A stretch of DNA of 64,000 bases from Bacteroidales bacterium SW299 (GTDB lineage Bacteria > Bacteroidota > Bacteroidia > Bacteroidales > Bacteroidaceae): assembly GCA_019550975.1 (NCBI GenBank), contig SDWH01000003.1:1-64000 (forward strand), written 5' to 3'. The position numbers and the translations under genes are program-made. Shown piece after piece: positions 44,393 through 52,758 of the stretch. The notes beneath the pieces were generated by a model. That model had not been told where the DNA came from. It searched no databases and saw only the letters and a program-made list of their open reading frames with translations. Positions within the stretch are counted from its first letter, which is position 1. Every line of letters starts with the position of its first letter.

Positions 44393-45784
44393 TTACCATT
44401 TGGGAGCGAATCCTAAGCGGTTGATCCGTCCGCGGCTCATGTTTCCATTGCCCCAGACAATCCAGATGAAGTTGTCGGAGTCTGCGGTCGCCGAGTAGCT
44501 TCCGTAGTCATAATATCCTTTGAATGTTTCAGGAAAATACATGCATTCTGTTGTCTTCCACCACGTAAGTCCGTTGTCGGTTGAATTATAGAAGAAGTCG
44601 AAAGCCGTATGTGAACTGTTTGCTCCTCCAAATGCATATAGTTTGCCGTCATAGTGTATCATAGAGATATTTTCCAGATTGGGCATTGCCTGATTCTGCT
44701 TTATTTCAGTCCATGCGCTTTCGCTTGACAGGCGTTGGAACACAAGTGCAGAATCTGTTTCAACCTTGCTGTTTACGAGAATGGTTGTGCGTGTGATTCC
44801 GTCGTTGTATGAGAGCGGTTCGGAATAAGATGAAATCCGGCCTTCCGCATTTCCGAATATTGCAGTTGCGGGGCTGTCGCTTGTCCATTCCAGGCTGCTG
44901 TTGAAGTATCCCACTTCGCCGTCCTTAACCGCGTAGAATCTTTCCAGTTTGTCGTCAGGGGCAACCAGAAGCGTAAGGCCTGTGATGTCTGCTTCCTCTG
45001 CAAACTGATTGGTCGCCGGGTCAAGGCTGTATAAACTGTATGGGTCATTTCCGCTTAAGAAGTAAATCTTCCCGTTCCATACTTTTGCCGATTCGGTTAT
45101 TATATCGGCAGGAACGGAAGAAGTAAGTTCGGTCCATTGGCTTGGGTTTCCGCTGCTTGTTGTTGTATACCAGACGGATGTACTTCCGTTGCTTTCTCCG
45201 AAGACATAGATGTTTTTGTCTACGGACAGGGCGGTTTGCTTGTCCAGACTGACATGTTCGCTGAACGACAGGTCAGTAAAGTCTTTCCATGCGATGGTAT
45301 CCGGTTCCATCTGATGCACGTTGAGCTTGACAGTGTAAGGTCTTCCCATCGAACCACTGTACATATATACTTTAAACTGCAGAGGCTCGGTAAAGTCGAT
45401 TGAGTCGGTCGAAGACCAGATCGTATCATTGGAAGAACCTTTCGGGCGGTATACCAGAATTCCCGTTCCGCTATCGTAAGTGATGCTTGTCACTACCTTA
45501 TCTATATATGTTCCAACGGGAAAAGAATCTTTATTCTCGATAGTGCGGTTTATTTGGTCGATTGTAAACGGATATTCGGAACAGTTGATCGTGTCTATAT
45601 ATGCACTGTCCTCTCCGTTGCTGTCTTTACCCATCCGGTCAATATGGAGCGTACCCACAGAAAATCCTGTGATGCTGCTTTCCGGGTCGTACAAGATTTG
45701 TTGCTCCTCGCTGTCAAGACATGAAGTCACTAAGGGAGTTGCCGCAATGAATGCCGCAATCAATGGCAAGAGTCTTATTTTCAT
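44393..45784 (-). CDS. DUF6242-like lipoprotein with beta-propeller/kelch-type repeats
   Basis: A 463-residue lipoprotein (lipobox VTSC). The N-terminal 150 residues form a beta domain starting ILYDPESSITGFSVGTLHIDR; the remainder has repeated blades such as KIYFLSGND, KLYAFGGANSSHTAFDFFYNSTDNGLTWWK and a closing MSRGRINRLGF. These resemble the DUF6242 family, which I recognise without a known function. It begins the strand that continues with uppS and bamA, so it may share their promoter. The ATG at 45784 is chosen over a TTG two codons earlier. Confidence 0.8.
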   Translation of the reverse strand: MKIRLLPLIAAFIAATPLVTSCLDSEEQQILYDPESSITGFSVGTLHIDRMGKDSNGEDSAYIDTINCSEYPFTIDQINRTIENKDSFPVGTYIDKVVTSITYDSGTGILVYRPKGSSNDTIWSSTDSIDFTEPLQFKVYMYSGSMGRPYTVKLNVHQMEPDTIAWKDFTDLSFSEHVSLDKQTALSVDKNIYVFGESNGSTSVWYTTTSSGNPSQWTELTSSVPADIITESAKVWNGKIYFLSGNDPYSLYSLDPATNQFAEEADITGLTLLVAPDDKLERFYAVKDGEVGYFNSSLEWTSDSPATAIFGNAEGRISSYSEPLSYNDGITRTTILVNSKVETDSALVFQRLSSESAWTEIKQNQAMPNLENISMIHYDGKLYAFGGANSSHTAFDFFYNSTDNGLTWWKTTECMYFPETFKGYYDYGSYSATADSDNFIWIVWGNGNMSRGRINRLGFAPKW

Positions 45785-45815
45785 TTGCAAATGAGTTCTA
45801 ATTATTTACAAGTTG

Positions 45816-45823
45816 CAAAAGTA
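45816..45823 (-). promoter_or_regulatory. Bacteroidales -7 box upstream of the DUF6242-uppS-bamA strand
   Basis: The minus strand reads TACTTTTG, fitting TAnnTTTG, 32 bp before the ATG at 45784. No clear -33 TTTG is visible. Confidence 0.5.
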
Positions 45824-46006
45824 GAAAGTTTTTTCTCTGATTGGTACTTTTAAGGCAAGTTTTATATAAAATTATATTGTAGAAGATGGTTTCATGAGGT
45901 ATTGCGAAACTTTTTTTCATTCGTTTTCTGTGTTTATGATAAAATCAAGATGCGTTTGTTCTTCAAGTGTTCGTTTCCTTTGCTTGGACAGACTTTATAT
46001 TTCCTT

Positions 46007-46014
46007 TATCTTTG
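46007..46014 (+). promoter_or_regulatory. Bacteroidales promoter of alkaline phosphatase gene
   Basis: TATCTTTG matches TAnnTTTG, with CTTGG 19 bp upstream as an imperfect -33 element and the ATG 43 bp downstream. Confidence 0.6.
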
Positions 46015-46056
46015 TAGAGATTTGCATCAGACGATTAATCTTTAACAATAACTTTT

Positions 46057-47436
46057 ATGAAACGGATTTTTTATGTGTTTTTGTTTCTGCTGGCAGGTGT
46101 CTGCACTTATGCCCAGCAGGCCAAGTATGTGTTCTTCTTTATCGGAGATGGAATGGGGGTGAATCAGGTGAATACGACCGAAATGTATCTGGCGGCAGGT
46201 CAGGGGCGTATCGGAGTTGAGAAGCTGATGTTTGGAAGCTTCCCCGTTGCAGGTATCGCCACATCCTTTTCGGCCTCGAACCCCATAACGGATTCCGCAG
46301 CCGGAGGCACCGCTCTGGCCACAGGCTCGAAAACTTATAACGGAGCGATCGGCGTGGATGCCGGCAAGCGTTCGCTCCGGAGCATTGCCACGCGCGCGAA
46401 GGCGAGCGGAAAGAAGGTGGCTGTTCTGACTACGGTGGGAATCAACCATGCCACTCCGGCGGCTTTCTACGGGCATCAGCCCGACCGCGGCATGTATGAT
46501 GAGCTTGCGAAAGAGCTGCCGGCCAGCAATTTCGACTTTTTTGCGGGAGCCGGAATCTTGAGGTCGGGAGATAAGGCTGTTTCGCTGGAGCCTGTCATTG
46601 AGGAGGGCGGATATGCCATTGCGCACGGTATGGATGAATATGCGGCAAAATCGGTTCAGTCGGATAAAATCCTTCTTTTGCAGGAATCCGGAGATGATGT
46701 GAACAGCCTGCCTTATGCGATAGACCGGAAGAATGGGGATATGACGCTGGCGCAGATGACTGAGGCTGCCGTCGGCTTTCTGATGAAGGAGAAGAACAAA
46801 GGCTTTTTCCTGATGGCGGAAGGCGGAAAGATCGACTGGGCATGCCATAATAATGATTTGGCTACGGTTGTAAAGGAAGTGATTGACTTTGACAATGCCG
46901 TGAAAGTGGCATATGAGTTCTATAAGAAACATCCGAAAGAAACATTGATCGTGATTTCTGCCGACCATGAAACCGGCGGACTGGGAATGGGCATAAGCGG
47001 ATATACTCTGAATTTGAAGGCACTTGAAAATCAAAAGGTATCTCAAGAAGAACTTTCGCGGCGCATTACGGATCTCCGCCGAAACAAGGATGTCAGTTGG
47101 GAGCAGGTGAAGGCGCTCCTTTCTGAAACGATGGGATTCTGGACGGAACTGCCGCTGAATTGGTCGCAGGAGCGTGCATTGCGTGATGAATACGAAAAGT
47201 CGTTTGTGCAGCATAAGGTAGAATTTACCGAAACGTTGTATGCCCGCTCTGAGTCTTTGGCAGCTGTTGCCCGTAAAGTGATGAGCCAGATTGCCAGATT
47301 GGGCTGGACCACGGGAAGCCATACGGCCGAATACGTACCCGTTTATGCTGTAGGGGCAGGCTCGGAGAAGTTTATGGGCAAGATGGACAATACGGACATT
47401 CCGAAGCGCATCGCTGAAGCCGGCGGGTATAAATAA
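46057..47436 (+). CDS. Alkaline phosphatase
   Basis: A 459-residue exported phosphatase with a signal peptide ending TYAQ. FFIGDGMG (about 27-34) gives the first metal-binding Asp, and NPITDSAAGGTALATG gives the nucleophile Ser80. MAEGGKIDWACH and ISADHETGG supply the remaining metal ligands. It hydrolyses phosphate monoesters in the periplasm. It has its own promoter and is followed by copy 2 of the 84-bp repeat element and a bidirectional terminator. No obvious PHO-box is visible. Confidence 0.94.
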   Translation: MKRIFYVFLFLLAGVCTYAQQAKYVFFFIGDGMGVNQVNTTEMYLAAGQGRIGVEKLMFGSFPVAGIATSFSASNPITDSAAGGTALATGSKTYNGAIGVDAGKRSLRSIATRAKASGKKVAVLTTVGINHATPAAFYGHQPDRGMYDELAKELPASNFDFFAGAGILRSGDKAVSLEPVIEEGGYAIAHGMDEYAAKSVQSDKILLLQESGDDVNSLPYAIDRKNGDMTLAQMTEAAVGFLMKEKNKGFFLMAEGGKIDWACHNNDLATVVKEVIDFDNAVKVAYEFYKKHPKETLIVISADHETGGLGMGISGYTLNLKALENQKVSQEELSRRITDLRRNKDVSWEQVKALLSETMGFWTELPLNWSQERALRDEYEKSFVQHKVEFTETLYARSESLAAVARKVMSQIARLGWTTGSHTAEYVPVYAVGAGSEKFMGKMDNTDIPKRIAEAGGYK

Positions 47437-47515
47437 GGAGGTTCGGATTTTCCCGATGTGAAAGCCGTTGTTCTGTGTGCGGGAGGCAAAGCCGGATTTC
47501 TAGTTAGAAAAGTTG

Positions 47516-47599
47516 GTCTTCAGGTTAAAGACATGCAGCTTCAGCCTCGAGATGTACGTCTTCAGTCTGGAGATTTATATCTCCAGCTTAGAGATGCAG
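47516..47599 (+). repeat. Copy 2 of 84-bp element made of four 21-bp palindromic units
   Basis: Four consecutive 21-bp units begin GTCTTCAGGTTAAAGAC, AGCTTCAGCCTCGAGAT, GTCTTCAGTCTGGAGAT and ATCTCCAGCTTAGAGAT. Degenerate extra units flank it (47496-47515 and 47600-47620). It lies 79 bp after the alkaline phosphatase stop codon. A frame reading through it gives a heptad pattern (LQxxDxx) simply because 21 is a multiple of three, and no start or product is supported. Confidence 0.87.
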
Positions 47600-47724
47600 A
47601 TTTCTCCGAGAATGGCCGCTTTTTTTCCATGAGTCGGGCAAAGAAACTTTCTGATAGGGAGAGCAGACCGTTCCCCGTTTATATCGGATGTGCGGTGTTG
47701 AACGTTTGAATGCCGGCATAACCG

Positions 47725-47773
47725 AAAGGCGCAAATCCGCTGAAGAATAGATTGTCAGCGGGCTTGCGCCTTT
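47725..47773. terminator. Bidirectional terminator between phosphatase and ECF S-component genes
   Basis: AAAGGCGCAA (47725-47734) pairs with TTGCGCCTTT (47764-47773), and CCGCTGA (47737-47743) with TCAGCGG (47755-47761). T-rich tails are present on the plus strand and A-rich sequence precedes the stem, so it can serve both convergent genes. Confidence 0.85.
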
Positions 47774-47811
47774 TGTTTGTTTTCGGTTTGGGGCTTGTCA
47801 GACGCTTGCCT

Positions 47812-48321
47812 TTACTTGCGTATGAGGTATCTGATTACGGCATAGCCGCCGGCAATTTGCAGCAGCATCCCCGGTATGCCGATTCGGAAGTCCTGAACGG
47901 CATCATAGAAATTGCCAGTCATGGCCCATTCGCCTAATGTTCCCAGAATTTGATAAGTGAGTACGACTGCAAGCAGAAGGGGCAGGGTGATTTTCCGGAA
48001 GCGGCGGGCGGCATATCCTGCGGCAATAGCCAGGATCACTGATTTCAGCAGAATGGCTGGAAGTACGGCAGGCATAGGCATGCCGAACAGCCATGAATTG
48101 AGCAGCGGTGACGCAACGGCAGTCAGCAGTCCGGCTTTCCATCCGTATTTGTAGGCTCCAACGAGGGTGAAGAAATAAATGGGCAGCCATGTTGTTCCTC
48201 CCTGAGGCATCAGGTGGAAGAGTTGTGGAAGAACAAGGTTGCCTGCAATGAACAGCAATGCTGTCAGGTAAGTTTTTACATTGTTGTAAGGCAATGAATA
48301 AAGTTTTACAGTTGTTTCCAT
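47812..48321 (-). CDS. Orphan ECF-type transporter S component
   Basis: A 169-residue integral membrane protein with five to six hydrophobic helices and few charged residues, closing in QIAGGYAVIRYLIRK. Length, topology and segments such as LPIYFFTLVGAYKYGWKAGLLTAVASPLLNSWLFGMP match substrate-binding S components of energy-coupling-factor transporters (vitamin or metal uptake). No ATPase or T component is encoded nearby; it would have to work alone or share a module elsewhere. It follows the AraC regulator by 37 bp and is probably co-transcribed. The ligand cannot be read from sequence. Confidence 0.78.
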   Translation of the reverse strand: METTVKLYSLPYNNVKTYLTALLFIAGNLVLPQLFHLMPQGGTTWLPIYFFTLVGAYKYGWKAGLLTAVASPLLNSWLFGMPMPAVLPAILLKSVILAIAAGYAARRFRKITLPLLLAVVLTYQILGTLGEWAMTGNFYDAVQDFRIGIPGMLLQIAGGYAVIRYLIRK

Positions 48322-48358
48322 AATAACAGTGTTTTATTGGAGGTTAGAAAAATAATTG

Positions 48359-49264
48359 TCAGTTTCTGGAGTTCCGGTACTCGTTGGGTGACATCCCCGT
48401 AATCTGCTTGAAGATGTAGCAGAACCGGCTGACGTTGGGGAATCCCAGCAGTTTCGCTACCGAAGCAGGGGTGTTTTCAGACTTGGCCAGCATCTGTCGG
48501 GCAGCTTCCAGCCGTTTGAACTGTAGATATTCGTCCAATGTCTTTCCTGTCACGAATTTCAGAAGGTCGTTGAAATAGGCGGCAGAGAGATTCAGTGGAG
48601 TCGCGCAGTATTCCGGCGTGGGGAACTTTCCTTCCTGCATCTGCCCCGAAGCGATATAGTTGTCGATGAAGCTGTTGAACTTCTTTATAATGGCCTTGTT
48701 CTTTTCCTCTCTGGTGATGAACTGCCGTTCGTAAAAGCGCGAGCAATAGTCGAGCAGCAGTTCGATCAGGCGTGATATCAGCGTGCTGCTGTGCGAGTCG
48801 ATGTCGTGGTGAAGTTCTTGCCCGATGGCATCGAAGCAGCGTGCAACGGTCGATTTTTCGCGCTGTGAAAGATGAAGAGCCTCTTCCTTGCGGTAGAAGA
48901 AGAACGTATAGTTGTCAATGTGGTTGTTTAATGTGGTCCGGAACAGCAGGTCGGGGTGGAATGCCAGCAGCAGTCCCTTGTCCGGCAATGTGTTTTCGGT
49001 GTTCATCCGAAACACTTCGCCGGGCGTGAGGAACACCATTGTGGCATTCGAGAAGTCATAATCCCTGCGTCCGCAGCAGTTGCAGTTGTCCGTGCAGTCC
49101 TCGATCAGCAGAATGGCGTAAAACTCGAACTTTACGAAATTCTCTTCAAAATCGGGATTCTCCAGGTTGATGAGGCTTGCCTGCGGATGCAAGGTCTTGC
49201 TTCCGAGGCAGCGGTTGCATTCGCACACGTCTTTTATGTCTAAAATATCATTCACAGTTTTCAT
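48359..49264 (-). CDS. AraC-family regulator with cysteine-rich N-terminal domain
   Basis: A 301-residue regulator. The C-terminal 100 residues are the AraC DNA-binding domain (LNLSAAYFNDLLKFVTGKTLDEYL, then PASVAKLLGFPNVSRFCYIFKQITGMSPNEYR). The N-terminal sensor contains seven cysteines in two groups: Cys14, Cys16 and Cys19 (CECNRC), and Cys57, Cys61, Cys63 and Cys64 (DCTDNCNCC). Such spacing could bind a metal ion or an iron-sulfur cluster, or sense redox state. It is divergent from the TonB-dependent receptor gene, with -7 boxes on both sides of the shared intergenic region. Regulation of that receptor and of the ECF S component is inferred from position. Confidence 0.88.
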   Translation of the reverse strand: MKTVNDILDIKDVCECNRCLGSKTLHPQASLINLENPDFEENFVKFEFYAILLIEDCTDNCNCCGRRDYDFSNATMVFLTPGEVFRMNTENTLPDKGLLLAFHPDLLFRTTLNNHIDNYTFFFYRKEEALHLSQREKSTVARCFDAIGQELHHDIDSHSSTLISRLIELLLDYCSRFYERQFITREEKNKAIIKKFNSFIDNYIASGQMQEGKFPTPEYCATPLNLSAAYFNDLLKFVTGKTLDEYLQFKRLEAARQMLAKSENTPASVAKLLGFPNVSRFCYIFKQITGMSPNEYRNSRN

Positions 49265-49301
49265 CTCAAACAGATAAAACCCTATCGTTATTTTGCAGTT
49301 A

Positions 49302-49309
49302 CAAAAATA
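49302..49309 (-). promoter_or_regulatory. Bacteroidales -7 box for AraC regulator gene
   Basis: The minus strand reads TATTTTTG, matching TAnnTTTG, 38 bp before the AraC start at 49264. It faces away from the receptor promoter in the same intergenic region. Confidence 0.5.
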
Positions 49310-49461
49310 AGGGGATATTTTGGAATATGCATTACCAGAATTACTGATTAAACAACCTTGCTTACAGAGTTTCTCGTTTTTTCACGCAAGGAATCGGGAT
49401 TTTCTGTAAATGGGGTTGTTTTTTCAGTAATTTATGTACGCTCCGCCTGGTTCAAATGCCT

Positions 49462-49469
49462 TATTTTTG
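49462..49469 (+). promoter_or_regulatory. Bacteroidales -7 box for TonB-dependent receptor operon
   Basis: TATTTTTG matches TAnnTTTG and lies 157 bp before the receptor ATG. That leaves a leader of about 150 nt, which folds into several stems. No consensus -33 is visible, as expected if the AraC protein activates it. Confidence 0.5.
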
Positions 49470-49488
49470 CAATGTTCCAGAATGGAAA

Positions 49489-49596
49489 GCGGACTCACGC
49501 AAATGGTCCGCCAGATTCTTCATAGCTCTGACGGAGAGATGTGCCAGACTTCATCGGTATGATGATGCAGGTGACGGTTTGGCACGCTCTCTTTTA
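49489..49596 (+). promoter_or_regulatory. Structured 5' leader of TonB-dependent receptor mRNA
   Basis: Stems visible by eye: GCGGAC (49489-49494) with GTCCGC (49506-49511); GTGCCA (49541-49546) with TGGCAC (49580-49585), extended by GAGAG (49534-49538) with CTCTC (49587-49591); and TCATC/GATGA within the last loop. The closing stem is followed by TTTTATTATT. This resembles an attenuator or riboswitch expression platform. It does not show the conserved boxes I know for cobalamin, TPP or FMN riboswitches. Confidence 0.5.
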
Positions 49597-49626
49597 TTAT
49601 TCATTGATTTAATTTGATTTGATTTT

Positions 49627-51516
49627 ATGGGTTTGCAAAAACGTTCTGTTGTTGTGTTTGCTTTTGCATGTATCGTTTTTCCGGAAATGGCGTTGGCGGA
49701 AGAACCGGTTGATTCGCTTTCTTTTCAGAAGGTGCTTCCTTTGGATGAGGTCGTTGTCACCGGCACGCGGAATGAAACAGATGTTCGGCATCTGCCTATG
49801 ACGGTTTCTGTTGTCGGGCAAAACCAGCTCGCCCGCCGTTACCAGCCTTCTGTCCTGCCGGCTCTGGCTGAGCAGGTTCCCGGGCTGTTCGTTACCAGCC
49901 GTGGGGTGATGGGCTATGGCGTGTCGACCGGAGCCGCCGGCGGACTCAGCTTGCGGGGAATGTCGGGAAGCGCGCAGATGCTGGTGCTGATTGACGGGCA
50001 TCCGCAGTATATGGGGCTGTTCGGCCATCCCATTTCCGATTCGTATCAGACCATGCTGGCAGATAGGGTGGAGGTGCTGCGCGGTCCGGCTTCTGTGCTT
50101 TATGGCTCGAATGCGATGGGAGGAGTCATTAATATCGTGACAAAGAAGAAACGCGAGGATGGAACAGATACACATATTAATATAGGTGCCGGTTCGTATG
50201 GAACATTGCAGACGGAGGCTGTAAACCGGGTGAAGAAAGGACGGTTCAGCAGTGTGGTTTCCGCTTCGTATAACCGTACTGACGGACATCGGGCTGATAT
50301 GGGATTTGAACAATACGGCGGCTATGCCAAACTGGGATATGATTTCACAGACAACTGGAAGCTGTGGGGAGATGTAAACGTAACCCATTTCAACGCTTCA
50401 AATCCGGGAGAAATAACTTCTCCGCTGATTGACAACGATTCGCATATTACGCGGGGTATGGCTTCTGCCATGCTGGAAAACCATTACGGGCGTACTTCCG
50501 GAGCGTTGAGCTTTTTCTATAATTGGGGTCGTCACAAGATAGACGACGGTTATCACCCGGGCGAACAGCCGCAGGAATCATTGTTCCATTCAAAGGATCT
50601 GATGATGGGAGTGTCATGGTATCAGAGTGCAGAATTGTATGAGGGAAACCGCTTGACCGTGGGGATTGACTATCAGCATTTCGGAGGCGAGTCGTGGAAT
50701 GAGGTGATTGCCGACGGAAGCCGGGTGCTGGGGGTGGACAAGAAGCAGGATGAATTTGCAGGCTATGTGGATTTCCGTCAGGATATCGGCGCGTGGCTGT
50801 CGTTGAATGCAGGAGTACGTGTTGACCATCATTCGCATGTGGGTACGGAATGGGTTCCGCAAGGCGGCCTTGCCTTTCATCTCCCGAGGCATGCAGAGCT
50901 GAAAGCGATGGTGAGCAAAGGCTTCCGCAATCCGACTATCCGCGAAATGTATATGTTCCCTCCGCAGAATCCGGATCTGATGCCTGAACGGATGATGAAC
51001 TATGAACTTTCATTCACTCACCAGTTGCTGGACGGTGATTTGAGGTACGGTGCCAACTTGTATTATATCAACGGAGATAATCTGATCATGACAACCCGTG
51101 TGGATGGCAGGCCGATGAATGTGAACAGCGGGGAGATAGAAAACTGGGGACTGGAAGGCAATGTGTCTTACCGCATCAGTCCGTGGTGGAATGTGAATGC
51201 CAATTACAGTTGGGTGCATATGGAAAATCCTGTAATTTCGGCACCCGAGCATAAGCTGTATGCAGGAGCGGATTTCCGCAAAGGACGTTGGGGTGTTTCG
51301 ACAGGGGTGCAGTATATCAGGGGACTTTATACTTCCATTTCTCCGGAGGTTACAGAAGATTTCGTGCTGTGGAATGTTCGTGCCGACTATCGCCTTTGCC
51401 GTTGGGCCTCACTGTATGTACGCGGCGAGAATCTGCTGGCGCAGCGTTATGAAATCATGCTGGGCTATCCGATGCCGAAAGCTACGTTCCTGGGTGGAAT
51501 AAGCATCAGACTTTAA
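49627..51516 (+). CDS. TonB-dependent outer-membrane receptor (vitamin/metal-type)
   Basis: A 629-residue receptor without the carboxypeptidase-like domain of SusC proteins. A signal peptide ending MALAE is followed by VVVTGTRNETDVRHLPMTVSVV, the plug (QVPGLFVTSRG, VEVLRGPASVLYGSNAMGGVINIVTKK) and a 22-strand-size barrel closing in PKATFLGGISIRL. Length and plug sequence resemble siderophore, heme and cobalamin receptors rather than glycan transporters. It is divergent from the cysteine-rich AraC regulator and 49 bp upstream of the DUF362 gene. Cargo unknown; a metal chelate or cofactor is the inference. Confidence 0.92.
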   Translation: MGLQKRSVVVFAFACIVFPEMALAEEPVDSLSFQKVLPLDEVVVTGTRNETDVRHLPMTVSVVGQNQLARRYQPSVLPALAEQVPGLFVTSRGVMGYGVSTGAAGGLSLRGMSGSAQMLVLIDGHPQYMGLFGHPISDSYQTMLADRVEVLRGPASVLYGSNAMGGVINIVTKKKREDGTDTHINIGAGSYGTLQTEAVNRVKKGRFSSVVSASYNRTDGHRADMGFEQYGGYAKLGYDFTDNWKLWGDVNVTHFNASNPGEITSPLIDNDSHITRGMASAMLENHYGRTSGALSFFYNWGRHKIDDGYHPGEQPQESLFHSKDLMMGVSWYQSAELYEGNRLTVGIDYQHFGGESWNEVIADGSRVLGVDKKQDEFAGYVDFRQDIGAWLSLNAGVRVDHHSHVGTEWVPQGGLAFHLPRHAELKAMVSKGFRNPTIREMYMFPPQNPDLMPERMMNYELSFTHQLLDGDLRYGANLYYINGDNLIMTTRVDGRPMNVNSGEIENWGLEGNVSYRISPWWNVNANYSWVHMENPVISAPEHKLYAGADFRKGRWGVSTGVQYIRGLYTSISPEVTEDFVLWNVRADYRLCRWASLYVRGENLLAQRYEIMLGYPMPKATFLGGISIRL

Positions 51517-51565
51517 TCGTGAATCTGAAGAAATACTAAATATCCATTTGTTGAATGAATTAATT

Positions 51566-52561
51566 ATGTCGTTTATGAAAAAGTTATTCAGAATGTTTTT
51601 GTGCGGGGCCTTCGTTTGTATGGCCGTGTCGGGCAGCGCATGTGCCCAGTCGGCAGAAGCTGGGACTCGGAAAACGGAAAGCGGTCTTCCGAAAGTGTAT
51701 ATGTATAAGGATATAAACGCTGAGAATCTGGTAAAGATCTATAAGGCGCTTGGGCGTGAGGCTAAGGGAAAGGTTGCCGTGAAGGTCAGTACCGGAGAAC
51801 CGGGCGGGCACAATTTTCTGCAGCCGTCATTGATCAAGGATCTTGTGAAGCTGGTGAACGGGACAATTGTAGAATGCAATACGGCTTATGGAGGCGGACG
51901 CGCAGATACGGAAAGCCATCTGAAGGCAGCTAAGGATCACGGGTTTACGGCAATCGCTCCGGTCGTAATCATGGATGCCGGAGGGGAGGTGGCTATTCCT
52001 GTGAATGGAGGCCGGCATTTGAAGGAAGACTTTGTAGGAAAGGATTATCTGAATTATGATTTTACGGTGATCTTGTCCCATTTTAAAGGGCATGCCATGG
52101 GAGGTTTCGGCGGAGCTATCAAGAATATGTCGATAGGCATTGCTTCCTCGAAAGGAAAAGCCTGGATTCATTCCGCCGGAAAGAGCAAGAATCCGGCCGA
52201 AGTGTGGAGCAACCTTCCGGCGCAGGATGATTTTCTGGAATCGATGGCCGAGGCTGCAAAAGCCGTAGCTGACCATTGTGGCGAGAATATCCTTTATATC
52301 AGTGTCGCAAACAATCTGTCGGTAGACTGCGATTGTGATGCTTCGCCGGAAGATCCGAAAATGGGAGATATCGGCATTTTGGCTTCACTTGATCCGGTTG
52401 CTCTCGACCGTGCCTGCACTGATCTTGTCCGAGCTTCGGATGATCATGGAAAAATTCACCTGATTGAGCGCATTGATTCACGCCATGGCATGCATACGCT
52501 GGAGTATGCGGAGCAGTTGGGTATGGGCAGCCAGAAATATGAATTGGTAAAGCTTGACTGA
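51566..52561 (+). CDS. Exported DUF362-domain protein
   Basis: A 331-residue protein with an N-terminal signal peptide (ending SACAQ) and a full DUF362 domain: KVAVKVSTGEPGGHNFLQPSL, VILSHFKGHAMGGFGGAIKNMSIGIAS and GDIGILASLDPVALDRACTDLV. A CDCD motif lies shortly before the last segment. DUF362 proteins are often annotated as iron-sulfur-linked, but the ferredoxin domain found in many of them is missing here. Its function is not established. Gene order (receptor, then DUF362, then a strong terminator) suggests that it handles what the receptor brings in. Start chosen at ATG 51566; ATG 51575 is equally possible. Confidence 0.85.
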   Translation: MSFMKKLFRMFLCGAFVCMAVSGSACAQSAEAGTRKTESGLPKVYMYKDINAENLVKIYKALGREAKGKVAVKVSTGEPGGHNFLQPSLIKDLVKLVNGTIVECNTAYGGGRADTESHLKAAKDHGFTAIAPVVIMDAGGEVAIPVNGGRHLKEDFVGKDYLNYDFTVILSHFKGHAMGGFGGAIKNMSIGIASSKGKAWIHSAGKSKNPAEVWSNLPAQDDFLESMAEAAKAVADHCGENILYISVANNLSVDCDCDASPEDPKMGDIGILASLDPVALDRACTDLVRASDDHGKIHLIERIDSRHGMHTLEYAEQLGMGSQKYELVKLD

Positions 52562-52631
52562 TGAGAATGAGGCTCTGACATCCGCTGGGAGCCGTGAATG
52601 TCAAAAAATACAGGAGGTTGTTTAAAAACCG

Positions 52632-52669
52632 AAATCCGTTTTGTCTGTAGAACAAAGCGGATTTTTTTG
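52632..52669 (+). terminator. Terminator after DUF362 gene
   Basis: AATCCGTTTTGT (52633-52644) pairs with ACAAAGCGGATT (52652-52663), one G-U pair, with a 7-nt loop; the stem runs directly into a tract of T. Confidence 0.88.
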
Positions 52670-52758
52670 TTGTTCTAAATGCAATGTCGGCGCAGATGCG
52701 CGAATTTGGCCGGCAGCTTTGAAATAATGGGGTTTATAACTAGACTGACTAAAAACAA

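Noticed and set aside
46042..47322. Minus-strand frame of 426 codons opposite alkaline phosphatase
   Set aside because: Antisense shadow of a gene with intact catalytic motifs.
49489..49596. Assignment of the receptor leader as a cobalamin riboswitch
   Set aside because: TonB receptors often carry one, but the conserved B12-box and core motifs were not seen.
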